A stretch of DNA of 7,232 nt, taken from positions 626 through 7,857 of the forward strand of contig JAGQYZ010000053.1 in NCBI GenBank assembly GCA_020435865.1, in the 5' to 3' direction. A model generated the notes under the pieces. That model saw nothing but the letters and a program-made list of their open reading frames with translations. It was not told the origin of the DNA and searched no databases. Positions 1-5,505 of the stretch are shown piece by piece. How positions within the stretch are numbered: position 1 is the stretch's first letter; the number at the start of each line of letters is the position of its first letter. The DNA is from Aequorivita sp. Lineage in GTDB: Bacteria > Bacteroidota > Bacteroidia > Flavobacteriales > Flavobacteriaceae. A program made the translations under genes and the position numbers.

Positions 1-2112
1 TTGTATTTTGAAAAGAATACAAATTTTGAAACCATTGAAACCGATAAGCTAAAAATAGTAACCAACCTTCAAAATAGTAAGGTAAATCCCCCAGTGGAGG
101 CTTTAATGATTGATCGGGTTGTTCGATTTTTAAATGAAAAGCTTGGGCCTTATCCTTTTGACAAAATGGTCATCAGTGAGATAGACTACAAAACCAACCC
201 TGTTTACGGTCTTAACCAGTTGCCCAGCTTTATCAGTCCATTTCCAGATGGTTTTGAATATGATATGGAGCAATTGAAAACCATAACCCGCCATTATATT
301 GACAATACAGTAATACTGAATTCCCGCAAGGATTTTTGGCTGCAGGATGCGCTGCAGATTTATTTAATGATGGAATATGTGGATACCTATTATCCAAAAA
401 TGAAGATGATTGGCAATTTGAGTAACTGGTGGATTATCCGCTGGGCACACCTTGCAGACCTTGAGTTCAATGATCAATACCCGATATTGTATATGAATAT
501 GGCACGAGGAAACATTCAACAATCGCTAACAACACCAAAGGATTCTTTGTTGAAATTTAATATGAACATTTCTACTGGTTATTATGGAGCAAGTGGCTTA
601 AAATATTTGGGGAATTATTTGGGAGACGATGTTTTGAACAAAGGCATAAAAGACTTCTATACAGAAAACAAGTTGAAACCAATAAATTCATCAGATTTTG
701 AAGAATTTCTTTCTGAACGAACAGCCCTCCCTATCAATTGGTTTTTTGAAGATTTTGCTGATACCCGATCTACAATTGATTTCAAAATAAATAAGGTAGA
801 AAAGAAAGGAGATTCTTTGAAAATTTTTATAAAAAACAATCGAAAAACAGCGCTTCCCGTGTCTTTATATGGTCTCAATAATAAAGAGATAGTTTATAAA
901 ACCTGGACAAAGCCCATTGATAGCGTTTCCGCAATTACCATCCCGGCACAAAACATTAAGAAATTGGCGCTGAATTACCAAGCAGAAATCCCTGAATACA
1001 ACCGTAGAAATAACTTTAAGTCCGTAAATAACTTATTAAACAAACCCTTACAGTTTCGATTATTCCAAGATGTTGAAGACCCAAATTATACCCAGTTTTT
1101 CTTTATGCCAATTTTTGAGTATAACCTTTATGATGGCGTTTCTGCAGGACTTCGGCTTTACAATAAAACAGTGCTGCCAAAAGCAGTACATTACAGTTTA
1201 GAGCCACAATTCGGGTTTCGTTCTAAAACACTCGTCGGTAGAGCATCCATAACTTATACACAAACATTAAATGAAGGTAAGCTTTATGCAATGCGCTATG
1301 GTTTTAGCGGAAATTATTATTCCTTTGATCGCGGATTATTCTACAAACGTTATACGCCATATATCACTTTTGCATTTAGAAATGATGATTTGCGGGATAA
1401 TGAAAAACAATTCATCAATATTCGCAATGTAAACGTATATCGAGATAAGGATCCAAAAAATCCAAATCAGGAGCCAAATTACAGCGTTTTTAATTTGCAA
1501 TATGTGTATTCTAATCCAAACCTTATCAATTATTTTAGGAGTGTTGTAGATTATGAAATTTCATCAAAGTTTAGCAAGCTTTCCATAAATGCTGAATATC
1601 GTAAACTCTTTTTGAGTAATCGGCAGTTGAATCTAAGATTCTTTGCAGGAGCATTTCTTTTTAATGATACGCGTGAAAATGAGGATTTCTTCAGTTTTGC
1701 TTTGGACCGTCCTAATGATTATCTTTTTGATTACAATTATTATGGTCGGAGTGAAGACACGGGTCTCTTTAGCCAACAATTAATTATTGCTGAAGGTGGT
1801 TTTAAATCGCAATTAGAACCAGCTTTTGCAAACAGCTGGATAACAACCGTTAATGCAAGTACCAATATTTGGAAATGGATTTATGCTTATGGCGATGTTG
1901 GATTAGTTCACAATAAGGCTCGAGGCACAAATGCTGTTTTTGATAGTGGTATCCGCCTTAGTTTGGTAGCCGATTATTTTGAACTTTATTTTCCTGTTTA
2001 TTCCAATTTGGGCTTTGAGCCAAGCTTACCACATTATGACGAAAAAGTTCGATTCATTGTAACCTTAAGCCCAAGAACGCTATTAGGGCTTTTTACACGA
2101 AGATGGTATTAA
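1..2112 (+). CDS. M1 aminopeptidase-like protein with degenerate active site and C-terminal outer-membrane beta-barrel (5' truncated)
   Basis: The reading frame is open from base 1 to a TAA stop. The first codon (TTG) is probably an internal Leu, so the N-terminus lies upstream. Residues about 30-260 resemble the catalytic and following helical part of M1 (gluzincin) peptidases: YGLNQLPSFI (69-78) sits where GAMEN is expected, WLQDALQIY (113-121) matches the WLNEGFATY block, and YYGASGLKYL (194-203) matches the Y-x-KGA block, followed by a WFFEDF segment (247-252). No HEXXH exists; the expected place reads TITRHYIDN (94-102), and the third zinc ligand Glu is Asp116. Residues about 260-335 form a beta domain ending in IPEYNRRNN. 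Residues about 350-703 are alternating, aromatic-rich strands (YNLYDGVSAGLRLYN, 374-388) ending in RRWY, as in outer-membrane barrels. I infer a catalytically dead, outer-membrane-anchored protein of unknown role. The M1 relationship is fairly sure; the barrel is inferred from strand pattern. Confidence 0.8.
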   Translation: MYFEKNTNFETIETDKLKIVTNLQNSKVNPPVEALMIDRVVRFLNEKLGPYPFDKMVISEIDYKTNPVYGLNQLPSFISPFPDGFEYDMEQLKTITRHYIDNTVILNSRKDFWLQDALQIYLMMEYVDTYYPKMKMIGNLSNWWIIRWAHLADLEFNDQYPILYMNMARGNIQQSLTTPKDSLLKFNMNISTGYYGASGLKYLGNYLGDDVLNKGIKDFYTENKLKPINSSDFEEFLSERTALPINWFFEDFADTRSTIDFKINKVEKKGDSLKIFIKNNRKTALPVSLYGLNNKEIVYKTWTKPIDSVSAITIPAQNIKKLALNYQAEIPEYNRRNNFKSVNNLLNKPLQFRLFQDVEDPNYTQFFFMPIFEYNLYDGVSAGLRLYNKTVLPKAVHYSLEPQFGFRSKTLVGRASITYTQTLNEGKLYAMRYGFSGNYYSFDRGLFYKRYTPYITFAFRNDDLRDNEKQFINIRNVNVYRDKDPKNPNQEPNYSVFNLQYVYSNPNLINYFRSVVDYEISSKFSKLSINAEYRKLFLSNRQLNLRFFAGAFLFNDTRENEDFFSFALDRPNDYLFDYNYYGRSEDTGLFSQQLIIAEGGFKSQLEPAFANSWITTVNASTNIWKWIYAYGDVGLVHNKARGTNAVFDSGIRLSLVADYFELYFPVYSNLGFEPSLPHYDEKVRFIVTLSPRTLLGLFTRRWY

Positions 2113-2130
2113 GCTTACAAGAGTTATTAA

Positions 2131-3153
2131 TTATTTATAGTCATTAAGAATTTCCAAAAACCTTTCATGCATTTCATTGGTATAGTCTAAATGCGTCACA
2201 ATACGAAGTTTTCCTTGACCCATTCCGCTAATTTTTATATTTTTTTTAAGTAGGTCATCTATAAACTTTTCTTCTGAAATACCTTCAGAAAGATAAAAAA
2301 TCACAATATTCGTTTCGGTTGGTTCTACTTTTTTGATATATGATTGCTTTGCAAGTGTTTTCGAAATCTCTAAAGCTTTTTTATGGTCATCAGCCAAGCG
2401 CTCCATGTTGTTTTCCAAAGCATAGATTCCAGCAGCAGCCATAAAACCTATTTGGCGCATACCGCCACCCAGCACTTTGCGTACGCGCATGGCTTTTTTC
2501 ATTATCTCTTTTTTCCCAAGTAAAACGCTCCCCATTGGTGTACCCATGCCTTTGCTTAAGCAAACCGAAATAGTGTCGAAAATATTTCCATAATCCTTCG
2601 GATTTTCCTTTTTGGCAACTAAGGCATTCCATATTCTTGCTCCGTCTAAGTGAAACCCTAAGGAATGGCTATCACAAACTTTTCGTATTTTTTCAATTTC
2701 AGAAAAATCATAACATGCACCACCGCCTTTATTGGTTGTGTTTTCCAGACAAACCAAACTAGTGAGCGGACTGTGGTAAAAATCGGGTGGGTTTATATTT
2801 TCTTCTACTTGGGCAGCAGTAATCATACCGCGATTGCCGTCAATTAGCTTGCAAGAAACACCACTATTAAAGGAAACACCACCGCCTTCATAATTATAAA
2901 CATGCGCCCATTTGTCTGCAATCAACTGCTCGCCTGGCTGTGTGTGCATTTTTATTGCAGCTTGGTTTGCCATACTTCCTGTTGGAAAAAAAAGTGCAGC
3001 GTCCATCCCAAACATTTTCGCCAATTTTTGTTCCAGTTTGTTGGCCGTAGGGTCTTCTTTATACACATCGTCTCCCACTTCTGCATTCATTATTGCTTGC
3101 ATCATTCCAGGTGTAGGTCGGGTTACGGTATCGCTTCTTAAATCTATGTTCAT
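2131..3153 (-). CDS. ltaE: low-specificity threonine aldolase (PLP-dependent, fold type I)
   Basis: This 340-residue protein has the usual length of the beta-eliminating threonine aldolase family, which cleaves threonine/allo-threonine to glycine and acetaldehyde in the cytoplasm. The N-terminus MNIDLRSDTVTRPT is typical. GSMANQ (59-64) is the phosphate-binding loop, His85 in KWAHVYNYEGGG stacks on the PLP ring, and His128 matches the second active-site His. Asp170 (HLDGAR) contacts the pyridine nitrogen, Arg172 binds the substrate carboxylate, and Lys201 in SKGMGTPMGS forms the Schiff base. All key residues are present, so it should be active. L- versus D- or allo-preference cannot be read from sequence; the symbol follows the E. 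coli enzyme. The ATG is 3 nt after the stop of the upstream secreted-protein gene, which implies cotranscription and probably coupled translation. The gene ends 18 nt from the convergent gene, with no hairpin terminator in that gap. Confidence 0.95.
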   Translation of the reverse strand: MNIDLRSDTVTRPTPGMMQAIMNAEVGDDVYKEDPTANKLEQKLAKMFGMDAALFFPTGSMANQAAIKMHTQPGEQLIADKWAHVYNYEGGGVSFNSGVSCKLIDGNRGMITAAQVEENINPPDFYHSPLTSLVCLENTTNKGGGACYDFSEIEKIRKVCDSHSLGFHLDGARIWNALVAKKENPKDYGNIFDTISVCLSKGMGTPMGSVLLGKKEIMKKAMRVRKVLGGGMRQIGFMAAAGIYALENNMERLADDHKKALEISKTLAKQSYIKKVEPTETNIVIFYLSEGISEEKFIDDLLKKNIKISGMGQGKLRIVTHLDYTNEMHERFLEILNDYK

Positions 3154-3156
3154 AGT

Positions 3157-3786
3157 CTAGTTTTCTCTAAAAAATTTTCCGTTTTCTTCAAAATGCTTTA
3201 TCATTTCCGAGATGTCTTCATCGAGCTTTATCAATGCCAAGGAATTGTTATATTCAGCATTTACATTTTTATATTTGGAATCGTTGGTCAAATCAAATTC
3301 CTTAAAGCTTTTTTCAAAAGCGCTTCCCTCAAAAACAAATTTATACGTTTTGTGGCAGGATTGTACAGACATATTTCCAAAGGCATTGTTGTCTACCTTT
3401 TCACCTTTATATGGCTTCACATCTTCTGTTTTTAATTCTTGCTTCTCCTTTAGCGCCTTCTTAATATTTTTGCTAATACCAATAGGAATAGGCATAAAAC
3501 TTCCACAATTGTCAAATTTCTGAACCTTCATTCTATCTTCTCCATCTTTCCAAAAAACGTACACAGCATAATATGTTGATTTCGAGGCGCAGTGACTTCC
3601 ATCAGGCATTACGAATATTTGGATGTTACCATCACAATAATCTTTCCTGTAAAAATATTCAGGATTTTCCTGCATTTCAAGTTCTGCCATTTTCTGTGCA
3701 ACCAATGAATCAACAAAGGCTTCGTCATTTTGGGCAAACACACTACTGATTATTATTAATGCAAAAAAGAGCAATAGGTTTTTCAT
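3157..3786 (-). CDS. secreted protein of unknown function with four cysteines
   Basis: I do not recognise a family for this 209-residue protein. Residues 1-18 form a clear Sec signal peptide: Lys2, a hydrophobic run, then SVFA, with probable signal peptidase I cleavage before Gln19. There is no lipobox cysteine, so a periplasmic or released protein is likely. The mature part has four cysteines (51, 66, 94, 144), enough for two disulfides. The middle is beta-rich (NIQIFVMPDG, YYAVYVFWKDG) and the C-terminal third is charged and helical. The ATG at 3786 is preceded by an AT-only leader without a Shine-Dalgarno, usual in this phylum. It is the first gene of a probable two-gene unit with the threonine aldolase. 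No functional link between a secreted protein and that enzyme is apparent. The stop is TAG. The coding call is firm because of the signal peptide and the close coupling. Confidence 0.85.
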   Translation of the reverse strand: MKNLLLFFALIIISSVFAQNDEAFVDSLVAQKMAELEMQENPEYFYRKDYCDGNIQIFVMPDGSHCASKSTYYAVYVFWKDGEDRMKVQKFDNCGSFMPIPIGISKNIKKALKEKQELKTEDVKPYKGEKVDNNAFGNMSVQSCHKTYKFVFEGSAFEKSFKEFDLTNDSKYKNVNAEYNNSLALIKLDEDISEMIKHFEENGKFFREN

Positions 3787-3818
3787 ATTTAAAAATTTTA
3801 CAAGGATACAATTACTTC

Positions 3819-3834
3819 AGAAATACATATTTCT
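3819..3834. repeat. inverted repeat AGAAATA-CA-TATTTCT
   Basis: This is a perfect 7-bp inverted repeat with a 2-base centre. It lies 33 bp upstream of the ATG of the secreted-protein gene. The 16-bp operator-like size and symmetry would suit a dimeric regulator acting on the - strand promoter, but AT-rich palindromes also arise by chance. No known motif is recognised. Confidence 0.4.
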
Positions 3835-3850
3835 AAGAAAGTATAAAATT

Positions 3851-3871
3851 AGCCGAAAAATTCGTTCGGCT
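3851..3871. repeat. inverted repeat AGCCGAA-N7-TTCGGCT overlapping the prfB promoter
   Basis: This is a perfect 7-bp inverted repeat with a 7-base spacer, and it is GC-richer than its surroundings. It overlaps the presumed -33 region of prfB. It could be an operator or, if transcribed from the - strand, an RNA hairpin. No U-tract follows on either strand, so I do not call it a terminator. Confidence 0.45.
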
Positions 3872-3893
3872 CACGAAGTTAATAGTATTTTTG
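3865..3893 (+). promoter_or_regulatory. putative Bacteroidota-type promoter of prfB
   Basis: TATTTTTG at 3886-3893 is a perfect match to the TAnnTTTG -7 element of the Bacteroidota housekeeping sigma factor. The -33 position is TTC (3865-3867, consensus TTG) with an 18-base spacer. Transcription would start near 3898-3900, giving a leader of about 15 bases before the prfB ATG at 3914. That leader contains no Shine-Dalgarno sequence. Confidence 0.5.
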
Positions 3894-3913
3894 CTGAAAT
3901 TCTTACCTAAAAT

Positions 3914-5021
3914 ATGATTACAATAGACCAAATCAAAGACCTTAAGACACGGTTAGATGCCTTGAGGCGATATCTTTGACATTGCTGGAAAAAGCATAGA
4001 GATTACCAACGACGAAGAAAAAACCTTCGACCCCAACTTTTGGAACAACCCCCGCGAGGCAGAAGCTTTTATGAAAGTACTGCGAACAAAAAAGAAATGG
4101 GTTACTGATTTTGAAACTGCTACAAACCTTACTGAAGAAGCCGAAATCCTGCTCGATTTTTACAAAGAGGGAGAAGGAAAAGCTGAAAATGTTGATAGCG
4201 CTTTTGAAAAAGCAGAAAAAGCAATAGAAGCATTGGAATTCCGCAATATGTTAGGTGAAGAAGGTGACGATATGAGCGCCGTGCTTCAAATTACAGCTGG
4301 TGCTGGTGGAACCGAAAGCTGTGATTGGGCACAAATGCTCATGCGGATGTACCTGATGTGGGCTCAAAAAAATGATTACAAAGTAAAGGAACTCAACTTT
4401 CAAGCAGGCGATGTGGCCGGTGTAAAGACAGTAACGCTGGAAATTGAAGGCGAATATGCTTTTGGCTGGTTGAAAAGCGAAAACGGCGTACACCGCTTGG
4501 TACGTATTTCTCCTTTTGATAGCAATGCAAAGCGGCACACAAGTTTTGCAAGTGTTTATGTATATCCGTTGGTTGATGATACCATTGAGATTGAAATAAA
4601 TCCAGCCGATATTTCTTGGGACTTTGCCCGAAGCAGTGGCGCTGGAGGGCAAAACGTAAATAAGGTTGAAACAAAAGCCATTCTTACCCACCACCCTACC
4701 GGAATTGTAATTCACAATAGTGAAACGCGTAGCCAATTGGACAATCGCGAAAAAGCGATGCAGATGCTTAAATCGCAATTATACGAAATTGAATTGCGTA
4801 AACAACTTGCCCAACGTGCCGAAATCGAAGATAGCAAACTCGCTATTGAATGGGGTTCACAGATTCGTAACTATGTTTTGCATCCTTATAAATTGGTTAA
4901 AGACGTTCGTACAGCCCATGAAACCGGGAACACCGACGCTATGCTTGATGGAGAAATTGATGAGTTTTTAAAGGCTTATTTGATGATGACTGGACAGAAG
5001 GAGAAGAAAGACGAACTATAG
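3914..5021 (+). CDS. prfB: peptide chain release factor 2 (RF2), expressed through a +1 programmed frameshift
   Basis: RF2 recognises UAA and UGA stop codons and triggers peptide release on the ribosome. Translation begins at ATG 3914 (MITIDQIKDLKTRL...) and reaches an in-frame TGA at 3977-3979 after 21 codons. A +1 shift at CTT TGA C continues as LDIAGKSIEI and joins the long downstream frame, giving 368 residues, close to the 365 of E. coli RF2. Counting the shifted product, the codon-recognition tripeptide SPF is at 199-201 and the catalytic GGQ at 244-246 (GAGGQNVNK). The residue four before GGQ is Ser, consistent with an active factor. The ATG at 4071 is not the true start: the sequence before it encodes normal RF2 N-terminus (EKTFDPNFWNNP). 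The terminal stop is TAG, read by RF1, so the only RF2-dependent codon is the internal regulatory UGA. The gene is apparently monocistronic and divergent from the secreted-protein/threonine-aldolase pair. Confidence 0.97.
3964..3980 (+). promoter_or_regulatory. prfB: prfB +1 programmed frameshift site
   Basis: The site reads GAGG CGA TAT CTT TGA C. Low RF2 lets the ribosome pause at UGA (3977-3979); the Leu-tRNA on CTT slips +1 and reads GAC, restoring the frame. This autoregulates RF2. Compared with the E. coli signal (AGG GGG TAT CTT TGA C), the slippery CTT-TGA-C and the spacer TAT are identical. The Shine-Dalgarno-like stimulator is weaker, with only GAGG (3964-3967) able to pair well with the anti-Shine-Dalgarno. 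Confidence 0.95.
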
Positions 5022-5033
5022 AATAAAAAGATT

Positions 5034-5079
5034 AAAAAAACAAAGGGAACAAGATTTGAAAAAATCTTAGTTCCCTTTG
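5034..5079 (-). terminator. intrinsic terminator (hairpin plus U7) following the TPP aptamer
   Basis: Bases 5041-5050 (CAAAGGGAAC) pair with 5070-5079 (GTTCCCTTTG), and 5051-5057 (AAGATTT) pair with 5062-5068 (AAATCTT). This gives 17 base pairs with one bulged base (5069) and a 4-base loop. Read on the - strand, the stem is followed at once by TTTTTTT (5040-5034) and a second T5, a textbook Rho-independent terminator. It begins one base after the aptamer P1 helix, as expected for a riboswitch expression platform. On the + strand it lies 19 bases after the prfB stop but lacks a U-tract, so for prfB it would serve at most as a 3'-end-stabilising hairpin. Confidence 0.85.
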
Positions 5080-5080
5080 C

Positions 5081-5171
5081 ATATCATAATTCCTTCTGTT
5101 GGCATTATCCGTTTCGAAGTTTTACGGGTTTATTCTCAGCTGATTGAAACTTAAGCACCCCGATATGATAT
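5081..5171 (-). promoter_or_regulatory. TPP riboswitch (THI element) aptamer, orphan
   Basis: Read on the - strand, this matches the thiamine-pyrophosphate aptamer in order. P1 is 5171-5164 pairing with 5088-5081 (8 bp). GGGGTGC (5161-5155) and ACCCG (5129-5125) form P2 (CGGG with CCCG). A short P3 has GCT (5156-5154) pairing with AGC (5141-5139). The conserved CTGAGA (5139-5134) binds the pyrimidine ring. P4 is CTTC (5119-5116) with GAAG (5096-5093). The P5 hairpin is GGATAATGCC (5110-5101). The segment after P5 reads AACAGAAGGA where the family usually has GGCGAAGGGA or similar, so the pyrophosphate-binding side is divergent. A terminator follows directly. No gene lies downstream on this strand; prfB is convergent. 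Upstream is the DUF1328-like gene, 63 bases away. A weak promoter candidate is TTG (5216-5214) with CTTTTTTG (5191-5184), whose -7 element is poor. TPP-family identity is likely; ligand binding is uncertain. Confidence 0.78.
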
Positions 5172-5234
5172 CATATAAAATTACAAAAAAGAATTATTGA
5201 ACTACCTCTATTTCAAAATTTTAACATGTATTTT

Positions 5235-5405
5235 TCACTCACGTTTTCTGCACAAAACATCTGTGGCCCAGAAAGTCAACAATAATATCAAGAATATTCC
5301 GCAAATATATTTAGCGGGTTCCAGCCCTCCATCACCAATACCTATAAAACCAATAACTCCAAAGACTATGGCCAAAATAATATATGTTGCTTTCCAATGA
5401 AGCAT
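5235..5405 (-). CDS. DUF1328/YtjA-like small membrane protein (UPF0391-type)
   Basis: A 56-residue frame runs from ATG 5405 to TGA 5235. It starts MLHWKATYIILAIVFGVIGF and contains two hydrophobic segments (about 8-24 and 33-48) separated by a short Gly-rich turn with GDGGLEPAK, ending in RKRE. The layout resembles the DUF1328 family, exemplified by E. coli YtjA: an M-x-x-W start, an LAI...GFxGI first helix, an AK-containing turn, a second hydrophobic helix and a basic RKR tail, at about 53-56 residues. Function in the family is not established; these are inner-membrane proteins. It lies 100 bases downstream of the stop of the large secreted protein on the same strand and upstream of the TPP aptamer, so its transcript probably ends at the terminator at 5034-5079. 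The + strand frame across this stretch is its antisense shadow. Confidence 0.75.
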   Translation of the reverse strand: MLHWKATYIILAIVFGVIGFIGIGDGGLEPAKYICGIFLILLLTFWATDVLCRKRE

Positions 5406-5505
5406 AACAAAGAAATTGGTTTTGATTGTGAATTTAGTACGGAACTAAAGTTAAAACATTTTTTGTTAATTTTAACAAAAAAAATAACAATTTTAACACA
5501 AAATG
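5406..5505. other. AT-rich intergenic region with nested GTTAA/TTAAC inverted repeats
   Basis: This gap separates the large secreted-protein gene and the small membrane-protein gene, both on the - strand. It contains an A/T palindrome at 5459-5482 (TTTTTTGTTA and TAACAAAAAA around ATTT). TTAACA (5493-5498) pairs with TGTTAA (5504-5509), the latter overlapping the upstream gene's stop. AATTTTAACA occurs at 5468-5477 and again at 5489-5498, exactly 21 bases apart. On the - strand the 5509-5493 hairpin is followed by a run of eight T (5484-5477), so it may act as a weak terminator for the secreted-protein gene. Confidence 0.5.
5446..5478 (-). promoter_or_regulatory. possible promoter of the DUF1328-like gene
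   Basis: On the - strand TTG (5478-5476) is followed after 22 bases by TAACTTTA (5453-5446), one mismatch from TAnnTTTG. Transcription would start near 5440, giving a leader of about 35 bases. The spacer overlaps the AT palindrome. In DNA this AT-rich such matches arise easily, so this is tentative. Confidence 0.3.

Larger units (their letters stand above)
3787..3913. other. divergent intergenic region between the secreted-protein gene and prfB
   Basis: These 127 bases separate two divergent genes and should carry both promoters. The + strand holds a good -7 element for prfB. On the - strand, TATCCTTG (3808-3801) is one mismatch from TAnnTTTG, but I find no TTG at the right distance, so the promoter of the secreted-protein unit is not assigned. 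Two perfect inverted repeats (3819-3834 and 3851-3871) lie between the start codons. Confidence 0.7.

Noticed and set aside
1..3. TTG at position 1 as the start of the M1-like protein
   Set aside because: The visible part begins inside the M1 domain and lacks a signal peptide and N-terminal beta domain; the frame is simply cut by the window.
2113..2130. Bidirectional terminator between the M1-like gene and the threonine aldolase gene
   Set aside because: The gap is 18 bases with no stable inverted repeat; only scattered TAA/TTAA motifs are present.
2902..3160. + strand frames opposite the threonine aldolase N-terminus (also 2665-2847, 3193-3523)
   Set aside because: Antisense shadows of well-supported - strand genes, with no recognisable features of their own.
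4251..4778. Long - strand frames opposite prfB (also 4393-4674) as targets of the TPP riboswitch
   Set aside because: They start hundreds of bases beyond the terminator, have no recognisable domain, and lie wholly antisense to a conserved gene; they are shadow frames.
4071..5021. prfB starting at the internal ATG at 4071 as a 316-residue protein
   Set aside because: Upstream sequence in both frames encodes the normal RF2 N-terminus joined at a canonical CTT TGA C shift site, so 4071 is an internal Met.
5041..5079. The hairpin as the intrinsic terminator of prfB
   Set aside because: On the + strand the stem is followed by CATATCATAA with no U-tract, whereas the - strand side has U7. It may still protect the prfB mRNA 3' end.
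5197..5400. + strand frame of 67 residues after prfB
   Set aside because: It is antisense to the DUF1328-like gene, which has a coherent family-like protein and membrane topology; the + strand product has neither.
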